A stretch of 62,823 nt of DNA from Clostridiales bacterium UBA1774 (GCA_002314635.1 DCGQ01000034.1:1-62823), one strand, 5' to 3'. Shown: positions 32,422 to 40,426, numbered from the stretch's first letter. Numbers and translations are program-made. Notes: a model not told the origin generated them from the letters alone.

Positions 32422-34116
32422 TCAGACCTTTTCCATACCGCAGGGCCAGCATTCCTCGGCGCGCTTCTGCTCGGTGGTGACTGTGCTCCAGAAGCGGTAG
32501 CCGCCGGAGATATTGTAGCAGTCATAGCCGTTCTGGCTCAGGATGCGGCAGGCGATATAGCTGCGGATGGCAGTCTGACACATCACATATACAGGCTTTC
32601 CGGCGGGAATCTGATCCAGATGCTCCCGGATGCCGTCCAGCTCCACATTGATAAAATCCGGAGCGTGACCGCGCCCGTACTCCGCCGGGGTGCGGACATC
32701 CAGCAGCGTCACGCTGCCGTCCCGGGGCAGGTCAGGCAGTTCATCCCAGTGTGCCTGTTTCACCAGACCCAGCTTCAGGTTTTCCAGAATGAATCCGGCG
32801 AAGTTCACCGGATCCTTGGCGGAGGAATAGGGCGGCGCGTAGCTCAGCTCCAGATCCTTCAGCGCATAGCCGGGCATACCCGCCGAAATGGCGGTGGCCA
32901 GCACATCCAGCCGCTTCTCCACGCCGTCCCCGCCGATGATCTGCGCGCCCAGCAGCCGATATGTGCCCTTCTCAAACAGCACCTTCACGGTGATCTGCTT
33001 TGCGCCGGGGTAGTAATCCGCATGGGAGCTGGGGCTGAACACGATCCGGTCATAGTCGATCCCCGCAGCCTTGGCGGTCTTTTCGTTCAGGCCGGTGCAG
33101 GCAGCGGTGACGGAAAACAGCTTCACCACGGCGGAGCCAAGTCCGCCACGGTATTCGCTGGGAATGCCGCACATATTGTCCGCCGCAATGCGTCCCTGCT
33201 TGTTGGCAGGGCCGGCCAGCGGGATCACTGTTTTCTGACCGGAAACCAGATGCTCCACCTCCACCACATCACCGGCGGCATAGATGCCGGGCACGGAGGT
33301 CTCCATATGGCTGTTCACCGCAATGCTGCCCTTTACGCCCAGCTGCAGACCGGCAGCTGCGGCAAGGTCGCTCTCCGGGGTCACGCCGATGGCCAGAATC
33401 ACTATGTCGGCTTTCCGCGCTTCGCCGGATTCCAGCAGGGTCTCGATCCCATCCCCGCAGTCCCGGAAGCCGGTGACGGCACTTCCCAGACACAGGTTCA
33501 CCCCGTTTGCCCGCAGCTCTGCATGGGCGAAGGCGGCCATATCCCCATCGAAGGTGTTCAGCACCTGCTTCGGACGCTGGACGATGGTGACGCTTACGCC
33601 TGCATGGGTCAGGTTCTCCGCCATTTCCAGACCGATGTAACCGCCGCCGGTAAGCACCGCGGTTTTAGGCTGGTTCTCCTCCACGAATTTGCGAATCCGC
33701 ATGGTGTCCTCCACCGTTCTCAGGGTGAAGATTCGCGGACTGTCCATGCCCGGCAGCTCCGGGCGGGTGGGTTTTGCACCGGGAGCCAGCAGCAGCTTGT
33801 CATAGGAATCGCGGAATTCCTCGCCGTTCTCCAGATTGCGTACCGTAACGGTCTTTTCCGCCGGGTGGATGGCAAGCACCTCATGGCTTACCTTCACTTC
33901 GATGCCGAAGCGCTGCCGGAAGCTGCCCGGGGTACGCAGCGTCAATGCGCCGGGATTCTGAATTACGCCGCCGATAAAATACGGCAGCGCGCAGTTTGCA
34001 TAGGAAACGAAGCCGGTGCGCTCGTACACCGTGATCTCCGCTGTTTCGTCCAGTCTGCGAAGCCGTGCCGCAGCGGAAGCACCCGCCGCAACGCCGCCGA
34101 TGATGATAACCTTCAT
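32422..34116 (-). CDS. CoA-disulfide reductase-like oxidoreductase with C-terminal rhodanese domain
   Basis: A 564-residue FAD/NAD(P)H disulfide reductase fusion. The FAD motif is GGVAAGASAAARLRR at the N terminus. The single redox-active cysteine is C42 (YANCALPY), the CoADR/Nox type. The NAD motif GGGYIGLEMAE is near residue 157 and the second FAD motif ends in GDV near residue 290. Residues about 465-550 are a rhodanese domain with catalytic C513 (VMCQTAIRS). It should reduce CoA disulfide, persulfide or polysulfide. A CWPCG motif near the C-terminal end is an unusual extra. It has its own promoter. Confidence 0.93.
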   Translation of the reverse strand: MKVIIIGGVAAGASAAARLRRLDETAEITVYERTGFVSYANCALPYFIGGVIQNPGALTLRTPGSFRQRFGIEVKVSHEVLAIHPAEKTVTVRNLENGEEFRDSYDKLLLAPGAKPTRPELPGMDSPRIFTLRTVEDTMRIRKFVEENQPKTAVLTGGGYIGLEMAENLTHAGVSVTIVQRPKQVLNTFDGDMAAFAHAELRANGVNLCLGSAVTGFRDCGDGIETLLESGEARKADIVILAIGVTPESDLAAAAGLQLGVKGSIAVNSHMETSVPGIYAAGDVVEVEHLVSGQKTVIPLAGPANKQGRIAADNMCGIPSEYRGGLGSAVVKLFSVTAACTGLNEKTAKAAGIDYDRIVFSPSSHADYYPGAKQITVKVLFEKGTYRLLGAQIIGGDGVEKRLDVLATAISAGMPGYALKDLELSYAPPYSSAKDPVNFAGFILENLKLGLVKQAHWDELPDLPRDGSVTLLDVRTPAEYGRGHAPDFINVELDGIREHLDQIPAGKPVYVMCQTAIRSYIACRILSQNGYDCYNISGGYRFWSTVTTEQKRAEECWPCGMEKV

Positions 34117-34142
34117 TTCATTCTCCTGTTCCGTTTTCTTTC

Positions 34143-34171
34143 ATATTAACATAATTTTTACCGGGAAGCAA
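34143..34171 (-). promoter_or_regulatory. Sigma-A promoter of the CoA-disulfide reductase gene
   Basis: TTGCTT (34171-34166), 17-bp spacer, TAATAT (34148-34143) on the minus strand, 27 bp before the start codon. Confidence 0.72.
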
Positions 34172-34190
34172 CGGTCAGGCAAAACAAAAG

Positions 34191-34229
34191 CCGGGAACGG
34201 TCTCGACAGTGTTTCGAAACCGTTCCCGG
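34191..34229 (-). terminator. proC terminator
   Basis: CCGGGAACGGT and its exact complement (34229-34219 and 34201-34191 on the minus strand) form an 11-bp stem, followed by CTTTTGTTTTG. It starts 7 nt after the proC stop. Confidence 0.85.
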
Positions 34230-34235
34230 TTCAAT

Positions 34236-35036
34236 TCATCCCTTTCGCAGCTCCAGCGTCCGTTCATAGGCCGCGGTCACAGCAGCCATGGCGCCTGCCC
34301 GGAAGGCGTGTTCCTCCAATGCCTGCACACCGGCAATGGTGGTGCCGCCGGGACTGCAGACCTGCGCCCGCAGCCGCGCAGGATGCTCACCGCTGACCAT
34401 GGCCATTTTTCCCGCGCCGATCAGGGTCTGCGCCGCCAGCTCCAAGCTCTGGTCATAGGTCAGGCCGCAGCGCACGCCGCCCTCGGCCAGTGCTTCCAGA
34501 AAGGTGTACACATAAGCGGGGCCACAGCCGGAAACCGCGGAACCTGCATCCAGCTTTTCCTCCGGCAGACGCAGGATCAGTCCCGCTCCGGCCATCAGGC
34601 GCTCCAGCACAGCCAGTTCTTCCTCCGCAGTCTCCCCATCGGCGCTCAGCAGCACCACGCCCTCGCCCAGCGCCACCGGCAGATTGGGCATGATCCGCAC
34701 CACCGGGCAGTTCACCCCTGCCAGCACCTTGATAGCGGAAATTGGCAGTCCCGCTGCCATGGACACCAGCACGAACCGATCCTTCCGGGCCTGCAGCACC
34801 GGCCTAAGCTCCGTCAGGAGCGCAGCCATGCCCTGCGGCTTCACACCCAGCAGAAGAAAGCGGCAGCTTTTTGCCGCCTCTGCATTGCTGCCGGTAATGC
34901 TGCCCAGCTCCTCTGCCAGCGCAGCCGCTTTCTCCAGACTGCGGTTGCACAGCAGCAGCTTTTCGCCGCTGCGAGCAATGGCTCTGGCCAGCGCACCGCC
35001 CATATTGCCGGTTCCGATAAGTCCCACTTCAAACAT
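34236..35036 (-). CDS. proC: Pyrroline-5-carboxylate reductase
   Basis: A 266-residue NADPH-dependent enzyme for the last step of proline synthesis. The N-terminal Rossmann motif is GLIGTGNMGGALA, and the C-terminal signature with AGSAVSGCGPAYVY and SPGGTTIAGVQALEE is intact. The start is set at the ATG that places MFEVGLIG at the N terminus, as in relatives; an ATG three codons earlier is possible and neither has a strong ribosome site. It stands alone; proB and proA are 15 and 25 kb away. Confidence 0.95.
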   Translation of the reverse strand: MFEVGLIGTGNMGGALARAIARSGEKLLLCNRSLEKAAALAEELGSITGSNAEAAKSCRFLLLGVKPQGMAALLTELRPVLQARKDRFVLVSMAAGLPISAIKVLAGVNCPVVRIMPNLPVALGEGVVLLSADGETAEEELAVLERLMAGAGLILRLPEEKLDAGSAVSGCGPAYVYTFLEALAEGGVRCGLTYDQSLELAAQTLIGAGKMAMVSGEHPARLRAQVCSPGGTTIAGVQALEEHAFRAGAMAAVTAAYERTLELRKG

Positions 35037-35161
35037 AGTTACCATCCGTTCCGCCGCTTCGTCACGGCATGAAATCTGAATTTCCGCAGCTTATCCCTCG
35101 AAGCCAAAGGAGGATCAGCGGCTGCACGGGTTCCGTGTCAGCATTTGCAGGATCGGCGGAA

Positions 35162-35191
35162 GTATTCACAATTTCCACCAAGTTATCCACA
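35162..35191. promoter_or_regulatory. Pair of DnaA-box-like sites
   Basis: TTATCCACA (35183-35191) is a perfect consensus DnaA box, and GTATTCACA (35162-35170) is one mismatch away, spaced exactly 21 bp (two helical turns) and in the same orientation. They lie in the gap between proC and the ArgRS-like gene. The rest of this 273-bp gap holds one terminator and nothing else I can name. Confidence 0.4.
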
Positions 35192-35210
35192 ATCCGCTTT
35201 TTCTGTCGGT

Positions 35211-35238
35211 GGAAAAACGGTCAAATACCGTGTTTTTC
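35211..35238. terminator. Terminator-like hairpin after the ArgRS-like gene
   Basis: GGAAAAAC-GGT (35211-35221) pairs with ACCGTGTTTTTCC (35226-35238) with a 2-nt bulge. The A/T-rich outer stem supplies a T-run on both strands. It lies about 80 bp past the stop. Confidence 0.6.
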
Positions 35239-35318
35239 CCCCTCATTTTGCCTGTCAGACGGCAGTTACAGCAGATTTTTGCTCTATTCCGCATACAGTC
35301 CGGCTGCATAACCCTGCT

Positions 35319-36074
35319 TCATTCCCGGCTGCGTTCTTCCATATCCATCCGCAGACGCAGCATTCCCCGGTGCAGCACCCGCTCCGCCGCCCGAAGCAGC
35401 CGGACGCAGGCGGCCTTTTCCCCGTCGCTGCCGGACAGCAGCGGCCCGGTGCGGTAATAGGCCAGCAGCCGGGTACTCAGCCGGGCAAGCTGGCGGAACA
35501 GCGCATCCCCCGTCCCCTCCGGAATCGCTGCCGAAACCAGACAGAGCTGCTTCAAAAGCTGCCGTTCCCGTGGGGAAAAGGGCGCGGCGTTGTCCCCGGA
35601 CGGATATCGGGCGATCAGCGTTTCCAGCCGAAACCGGGTATAGCGGACGGCGTAAAACGGACTGCCGCCGTCCCTCCGAAATCGCTCCGATTCCGGAACC
35701 GGGTATGCGGTTTCCGACGGCACCGGCAGCGGCTCCCCGGCCAGTAACTCCGCCGCAGACGCATACCACCCATCGCCCAGCGACACATTCACATAGCCGT
35801 TCTGCGCCCAAACCCCGTCGATCCAACCGGCAGGCTCCGCTGCGGCGCAGATTCGCTCCGCTGCCGCCGCAGCCGAAATTCCGGCACGCTGCGCCAGCAG
35901 AAACGCGCAGGAGGAAGCATAGTCCACCCCGTCCCGCTCCGTCACCGGCTTCACGGTACCGGGCAGCGGCTGTCCGTCCCCCAGCAGTCCTGCAGCCAGC
36001 GCCGCAGGGCGCAAAAGACGCAGAAGCTCCCGCTCCGCCTGAACAAGCGGACTTACGAGACCTGCGGCTTCCAC
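35319..36074 (-). CDS. Arginyl-tRNA synthetase-like protein lacking the catalytic domain
   Basis: A 251-residue protein that matches ArgRS at both ends but not in the middle. Residues about 40-110 resemble the N-terminal Add-1 tRNA-recognition domain (DYASSCAFLLAQ, later NGYVNVSLGDGWY). Residues about 138-251 resemble the DALR anticodon-binding domain (SPFYAVRYTRFRLETL, ERQLLKQLCLVSAAI, LARLSTRLLAYYRTGPLLS). The roughly 300-residue Rossmann core with the HIGH and KMSKS-type motifs is absent, with no frameshift or stop. It starts with GTG inside the end of a DUF1934 gene. In Bacillus the DUF1934 gene ywiB adjoins argS, so this is the argS position. It may bind tRNA-Arg but cannot charge it. 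Confidence 0.82.
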   Translation of the reverse strand: MEAAGLVSPLVQAERELLRLLRPAALAAGLLGDGQPLPGTVKPVTERDGVDYASSCAFLLAQRAGISAAAAAERICAAAEPAGWIDGVWAQNGYVNVSLGDGWYASAAELLAGEPLPVPSETAYPVPESERFRRDGGSPFYAVRYTRFRLETLIARYPSGDNAAPFSPRERQLLKQLCLVSAAIPEGTGDALFRQLARLSTRLLAYYRTGPLLSGSDGEKAACVRLLRAAERVLHRGMLRLRMDMEERSRE

Positions 36075-36508
36075 GAAATCAGGAAGGTGTTCCGACTCAA
36101 CGGAATGCCGTCCACATCCACGTTATACTGCAGGTCCAGCTTTCCGCCGTTTTCCCCCGTCTCCACCTTCAGACGGCGGGTGTCCACCCCCATGGTCATG
36201 GTGCCGAAGGGGGTTTCATACAGGAAGGTGTTTTTCTTACCCGGCTGAAACAGCATCTGGCTGGTCACGGTGCCTTCCCGCAGCATGGTGATCTGCTCCT
36301 TTTCCACCCGGAAGGTGGTGGTCGTACCGGCCATGCCGGTCAGTTCGCTTTCCTGATAGGTAAACTGGCTGAAATCCGGGTGGTAGCTGCACGCGCCCTC
36401 CGTGACCAGCTCCACCGTAGTCGGGTCAGAACCCGCCTCCGGGCCGCTTACATTGTGCTGCGTGCCCCGAATCGTAATCATCGCAGGAGAAATCATATTC
36501 TTCATCAT
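36053..36508 (-). CDS. DUF1934 (YwiB-like) beta-barrel protein
   Basis: A 151-residue protein of the DUF1934 family, a lipocalin-like beta barrel of unknown function. It has alternating strands such as ITIRGTQ, FSQFTYQESELTG and TMTMGVDTRRL. The family typically lies just upstream of argS, and here it overlaps the catalytic-domain-less ArgRS-like gene by 22 nt. It begins 12 nt after murI. Several ATG codons cluster at the start, and the first is reported. Confidence 0.85.
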   Translation of the reverse strand: MMKNMISPAMITIRGTQHNVSGPEAGSDPTTVELVTEGACSYHPDFSQFTYQESELTGMAGTTTTFRVEKEQITMLREGTVTSQMLFQPGKKNTFLYETPFGTMTMGVDTRRLKVETGENGGKLDLQYNVDVDGIPLSRNTFLISWKPQVS

Positions 36509-36520
36509 CCGTTCTGTCTT

Positions 36521-37330
36521 TTATTCTTCGCCGATCATCACGGTTTCCGCTTCCACCGGGCCGCCGCACAGAAAGCGGGCCGCCTGCTGCCGAAACCGCT
36601 CCGCATCCCCGGTCACATAGCAGCGGAAGCTGCCGGGGCGGGTTCTCTCGTGAAGCGCTCCGCTGCTCTGCAGGGTCTCCGCCAGTGCGTCCACCGCACG
36701 GGCCGCCACATCCACCAGATGCACGCCTTCCCCCAGATAGTTCCGGATGGCTGCCTCGATCAGCGGATAGTGGGTGCAGCCCAGAATCACCGTATCCGCG
36801 CCGAAATCCCGAACCGGCTCCAGATACTCCGCCACCGCCGCAGCCAGCTCCGGGTCTGCCGGGTCGGTCTGCCCGTTCTCCACCAGCGGTACAAATCGGG
36901 GACAGGCCGCGCTCACTGCCTGCACCTCCGGCCTGAGCTGCCGCAGCGCCCGGAGATAAGCGCCCGCCCGGATGGCGGCCTCCGTTCCGCTGATGCCCAC
37001 CCTTCCGTTTTCCGTCACGGAAGCGGCATACCGGGCCGCAGCCTCCACCACGCCCTGCACCGGAATCCCCCGGTTTTGCAGCAGCGGAAGGGCGATGCTG
37101 CTGACCGTTCCGCAGGCCACTACCACCGCTTTCACATCTTTTTCCCGCAGGAACTGAAAATCCTCCTGCGCGTATCGGGCAATGGTCTCCGGACTGCGTC
37201 CCCCGTAGGGCACCCGCCCGGTATCTCCAAGGTAAACAATATCTTCAAATGGCAGCACACGCCGAAGCTGTACCACCGCCGTCAGTCCGCCAAGACCGGA
37301 GTCGAAAACGCCGATAGGCCTCTGATCCAT
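36521..37330 (-). CDS. murI: Glutamate racemase
   Basis: A 269-residue enzyme making D-glutamate for peptidoglycan. Catalytic cysteines are C73 (VACGTVSS, where many family members have CNTAS) and C185 (LGCTHYPL). The N-terminal FDSGLGGLT motif with D10 is intact. It is first in a murI-DUF1934-ArgRS-like operon with its own sigma-A promoter. Confidence 0.95.
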   Translation of the reverse strand: MDQRPIGVFDSGLGGLTAVVQLRRVLPFEDIVYLGDTGRVPYGGRSPETIARYAQEDFQFLREKDVKAVVVACGTVSSIALPLLQNRGIPVQGVVEAAARYAASVTENGRVGISGTEAAIRAGAYLRALRQLRPEVQAVSAACPRFVPLVENGQTDPADPELAAAVAEYLEPVRDFGADTVILGCTHYPLIEAAIRNYLGEGVHLVDVAARAVDALAETLQSSGALHERTRPGSFRCYVTGDAERFRQQAARFLCGGPVEAETVMIGEE

Positions 37331-37382
37331 GTCATTCCTTTCCCGGTGCCGCAGCTTCGCAGCACCGCAAACAGCGCCTTTT

Positions 37383-37411
37383 ATTATATAAGATAACGCC
37401 CTGCTCTACAA
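37383..37411 (-). promoter_or_regulatory. Sigma-A promoter of the murI operon
   Basis: TTGTAG (37411-37406), 17-bp spacer, perfect TATAAT (37388-37383) on the minus strand, 52 bp before the murI start. Confidence 0.85.
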
Positions 37412-37466
37412 GGGGAGCCGCTGAAATTTCGGGCAGGAAAATTCTCGGAAAAACCGCAAAAAACAG

Positions 37467-37495
37467 TGGATATTTTCATTCGGTAAGGCTATAAT
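37467..37495 (+). promoter_or_regulatory. Probable promoter of the 135-residue hypothetical gene
   Basis: A perfect TATAAT at 37490-37495 with a weak -35 (TGGATA, 37467-37472) 17 bp upstream. Confidence 0.6.
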
Positions 37496-37529
37496 AGCGG
37501 CACTTACAGGAAAGGACGGTGCGCTTATT

Positions 37530-37937
37530 ATGAAGCTGGAGCTTTCGGATCAGGAATACCGGCGGCTTCTGGATCTGGTTTATGTCGGAAACTGGGTCAT
37601 GAATTCCATGCGCGGCAATCAGCGCATCCGGGAATATGACGAGGTGGAGTCCAAGTGCTTCTCCTACTGTCTGAAAACGGGGATGTATTCCCTGTTTGAG
37701 ATTCAGGACGGGGATGTGGTTCCTTCCGCCCGCTATGAGGACGGCGGCATTCAGGAAGCGATCATGGACTATGAGGACGCGGTATTTTTTGACATTCTGG
37801 CGGAGGAGCTGGCCCGGCGGGATCTGGATCTTGGGCCAACGGACACCTCGGCGGACGGTGAGCTGAACCGCAAGATCGACGAATACATGCAGGAATTTGA
37901 AGCAAACGGCCTCACCAACGTGAATGTGGACAAATAA
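37530..37937 (+). CDS. Conserved hypothetical protein
   Basis: A 135-residue soluble acidic protein of no family I can name. The first part reads like a helical domain (LSDQEYRRLLDLVYVGNWVMN), the middle has an FEIQDGDVVPS turn, and the C terminus is acidic and helical. There is no signal peptide or membrane segment. It has its own promoter, AGGAAAGGA upstream of the ATG, and a terminator-like hairpin that also touches spoVAC. Confidence 0.75.
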   Translation: MKLELSDQEYRRLLDLVYVGNWVMNSMRGNQRIREYDEVESKCFSYCLKTGMYSLFEIQDGDVVPSARYEDGGIQEAIMDYEDAVFFDILAEELARRDLDLGPTDTSADGELNRKIDEYMQEFEANGLTNVNVDK

Positions 37938-37950
37938 TCGCGTATGAAAC

Positions 37951-37989
37951 GCCTCCCGGCAGCAGATACTGCTCCGGGAGGTGCTTTTT
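37951..37989 (+). terminator. Terminator-like hairpin containing the spoVAC ribosome site
   Basis: GCCTCCCGG pairs with CCGGGAGG(TGC) around an inner AGCAG-ATA-CTGCT hairpin, then five T at 37985-37989. The spoVAC ATG begins at 37990, and its only ribosome site, GGGAGG (37976-37981), is inside the right arm. The loop GCAGATACTGC is the same as in the hairpin at 31400-31440. Confidence 0.85.
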
Positions 37990-38433
37990 ATGGTTGAAAT
38001 GACCGCTGAACAATATCGGAAGTATGTAAAGCAGCGCTGTCCCCGCTCACCGGTGGGGAAGGATATGCTCTGTGCCTTTCTCATCGGCGGACTGATCTGT
38101 GCGCTGGGACAGCTGATCCAGAATCTCTGGCTGGGCTTCGGCACGTCGGAGCAGGACGCGGGCACGCTGACCTCGGTTTCGCTGGTTTTTCTGGGCACGG
38201 TGCTTACCGGACTGGGCGTCTATGACAGGCTGGCAAAATTCGGAGGAGCCGGAACACTGATCCCCATCACCGGCTTTGCCAATGCCGTTGCCTCTCCTGC
38301 GCTGGAATTTAAGGCGGAGGGATTTGTCACCGGCATGGCGGCCAAAATGTTTCTGGTAGCCGGACCGGTGATCGTGTTCGGCATCAGCGCCAGCGCCGTC
38401 TACGGTCTGATTCTGGTGCTGCTGGGGAAATAA
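37990..38433 (+). CDS. spoVAC: Stage V sporulation protein AC
   Basis: A 147-residue membrane protein of the SpoVAC family, part of the channel that moves dipicolinic acid into the forespore and out at germination. Family stretches are GGLICALGQLIQN, GVYDRLAKFGGAGTLIPITGFAN and ASPALEFKAEGFVTG. The ATG at 37990 is used; a GTG at 37981 would start inside the hairpin. The usual partners spoVAD and spoVAE are not next to it: a GGDEF gene follows on the other strand. In Bacillus spoVA is a sigma-G operon; no convincing sigma-G site is visible here. Confidence 0.93.
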   Translation: MVEMTAEQYRKYVKQRCPRSPVGKDMLCAFLIGGLICALGQLIQNLWLGFGTSEQDAGTLTSVSLVFLGTVLTGLGVYDRLAKFGGAGTLIPITGFANAVASPALEFKAEGFVTGMAAKMFLVAGPVIVFGISASAVYGLILVLLGK

Positions 38434-38437
38434 AACA

Positions 38438-38467
38438 GGAGGACATCTCAAACCCGAGATGTCCTCC
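38438..38467. terminator. Bidirectional terminator between spoVAC and the GGDEF gene
   Basis: GGAGGACATCTC (38438-38449) pairs exactly with GAGATGTCCTCC (38456-38467). The T-runs are poor, so termination strength is uncertain. Confidence 0.65.
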
Positions 38468-38488
38468 CTATTTCACGGGAATAAGTCA

Positions 38489-39586
38489 TTACAGCCTTGC
38501 TTCAAAGGGTGTGCGGCTGCCTTCGGCCTTCATTTCCTGCTTGTTCTGATACAGCAGTGCGTCCGCCCGGGCAATCACCGTTTCCAGCGTTTCTCCATCG
38601 CTGCGGATGGCGCTGCCCATGGCCGCAGTGTAAGGCGTGGCGCTGATGGCCTTCCGGATCTGCTGTGCCAGCGCCGTCACCTTTGCTTCCTCCCGGGTGC
38701 GGCAGATGATGACAAATTCATCGCCGCCGATGCGGTACAGCCGGGCGTTACGGGGCAGACAGTCTCTTGCCGCATGGGAAACGGCGATCAGCGCCTGATC
38801 TCCCATCAGATGGCCGCAGGTGTCGTTGATGCGTTTCAGGTCGTTTACATCCAAGGCGATCACACCGTAGGGTTCGTTCAGATCCCGCACATCCTCATAC
38901 AGCCGGTTGCGGATGCAGGCGTCCGTCAGCTTGTCATAGCTGTAGCTGTCGGACATGAAGTGCATATAATAGAAGATCGTACCCAGAATGCAGGAGGCGG
39001 GCAGAATACCCTTGAAGGCCCACTTCACCTCCATGGTGGTTGTGACGGTGGAAAGCATGAAGATAAACAGCACCAGCATGGTTTCCCGCTTGTCGCCCAT
39101 CTTCATGTTATGAATGCCTTCGATGATCAGAATGACGAAATACAGGAAGGACACCGCAAAGGGCACCAAAATCAGCGGCCCGCGAATCAGCACATTGTTC
39201 TCGGTATAGCTAAAGACCTTCTCCGTGAAAAACGCACTGAAGGAAACCAGAATATTCACCAGTGACGGAATCGTAATGAGCGCCCTGACCCTTTTCGTCC
39301 GCCGTCGGCAGAACAGCAGCATGAAGCAGTAAAGCACGATCACCCGCAGGGAATACCCGGAGGCGGCAAAGAACATTCTGGCGGCCGTCGGATAAGGCAG
39401 CGTGGCATAATAGCTCTGCATCCCGTCCGCCGCCACCAGCAGGAGGATGGACAAGGTGGCTGCGGTGAAATATCGCAGGATTTCCGCGCTGAAGGCGCGG
39501 TAATGATACAGGAAGAACAGGAAAAACCCGGCTGCCAGCACGACGATCCCGTAGCTCTGCACCGCAGTATGCAGAAAGCTCTCCAT
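38489..39586 (-). CDS. Membrane diguanylate cyclase (GGDEF)
   Basis: A 365-residue protein with about seven N-terminal transmembrane helices (residues 10-215) and a C-terminal GGDEF domain. The active-site GGDEF (287-291) is intact, and the upstream LDVNDLKRIND metal motif is present, so it should make cyclic di-GMP. No RxxD inhibitory site is evident by eye. GGAGG lies before the ATG, and a sigma-A promoter is 36 bp upstream. No effector or EAL protein is in the window. Confidence 0.92.
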   Translation of the reverse strand: MESFLHTAVQSYGIVVLAAGFFLFFLYHYRAFSAEILRYFTAATLSILLLVAADGMQSYYATLPYPTAARMFFAASGYSLRVIVLYCFMLLFCRRRTKRVRALITIPSLVNILVSFSAFFTEKVFSYTENNVLIRGPLILVPFAVSFLYFVILIIEGIHNMKMGDKRETMLVLFIFMLSTVTTTMEVKWAFKGILPASCILGTIFYYMHFMSDSYSYDKLTDACIRNRLYEDVRDLNEPYGVIALDVNDLKRINDTCGHLMGDQALIAVSHAARDCLPRNARLYRIGGDEFVIICRTREEAKVTALAQQIRKAISATPYTAAMGSAIRSDGETLETVIARADALLYQNKQEMKAEGSRTPFEARL

Positions 39587-39621
39587 CCGATCCGCGCCTC
39601 CTCTCTTTTTTGCTCTATTTC

Positions 39622-39650
39622 AGTATAGCACAAAACTCCGAAAATTGCCA
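39622..39650 (-). promoter_or_regulatory. Probable promoter of the GGDEF gene
   Basis: TGGCAA (39650-39645), 17-bp spacer, TATACT (39627-39622) on the minus strand. Confidence 0.65.
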
Positions 39651-39688
39651 CTGAATATTTCAGATTTTTTATTCCATTGCCTTGATTT

Positions 39689-40426
39689 TTACAGTTTCTC
39701 TGCGGTCAGCAGGAAATATCCGGTATTCCGACCGATCTTCGCCTTGCAGCAGGGACGTGTACCGGCGGGCAGGTTCTCTGCCCAGAAGTTCTCCAGAGAA
39801 CCGTGATCCATCAGCAGCTGGGCATACCAGTCCTGCAGCTGGCGGGTACGATCCCGGAACAGGGTGATCTCAAATCCGGCCTCCCGGATCGCGTGGATCA
39901 GGTGATCCGCCACGAACATCCCGTCCAGCAGATAGGGAGATGGGATTTTATCCGCGTTCTCGCAGTCGCCCTCCTCCCGGGGCGTATTCAGAATGCGCTT
40001 TGCCTCGTAATACACCTCACCTGCCCGGTTCTGATCCGGGTTGATATAGTACAGGTCGGAAATCGCCAGCGTTCCGCCCTTTTTCAGCACGCAGTACAGC
40101 TCGTTCAGCAGTTCGTCATGACGGGTCATCAGGCTGAACGAGCATTCCAGCAGCGCCCCGTCAAAATACAGAGAGGGAAAATCCAGACTCATGCCGTCCG
40201 TCTCCCGCAGCACAAACTCCGGATCCAGAGTCTTTGCCCGCTCCAGCATTCCCGCATCCGTATCGCAGCCCACAGGCCGGATGCCCAGCCGCTCCTTCAG
40301 CAGCTTCATGCTGGCACCGCCGCCGCAGCCTACATCCAGCACCCGGTCTCCCTCTTTCCAGTGGCAGGCTTTGGCCGCTTCCAGTGTCAGCGCCTCGCCG
40401 CCGGGATGAAACATACAGTTCACCAT
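39689..40426 (-). CDS. Class I SAM-dependent methyltransferase
   Basis: A 245-residue methyltransferase. Motif I is VLDVGCGGG (29-37), with an acidic residue ending the second strand (GCDTD), and the post-motif DLYYINPDQ follows near residue 142. The N-terminal FHPGGEALTLEAA stretch recalls the DVU_1556-type methyltransferases found with C-GCAxxG-C-C redox proteins, but no such partner is adjacent. The substrate is unknown. It follows trkA by 30 nt. Confidence 0.82.
   Translation of the reverse strand: MVNCMFHPGGEALTLEAAKACHWKEGDRVLDVGCGGGASMKLLKERLGIRPVGCDTDAGMLERAKTLDPEFVLRETDGMSLDFPSLYFDGALLECSFSLMTRHDELLNELYCVLKKGGTLAISDLYYINPDQNRAGEVYYEAKRILNTPREEGDCENADKIPSPYLLDGMFVADHLIHAIREAGFEITLFRDRTRQLQDWYAQLLMDHGSLENFWAENLPAGTRPCCKAKIGRNTGYFLLTAEKL

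Noticed and set aside
35069..35311. 80-codon plus-strand frame in the proC/ArgRS-like gap
   Set aside because: Covers a terminator hairpin and DnaA-like boxes; composition is not protein-like and no ribosome site is present.
37921..37950. Sigma-G promoter for spoVAC (TGAATG with a downstream TATGAAA)
   Set aside because: The -35 fits, but the -10 lacks the CAT-2N-TA form. Too weak to call.
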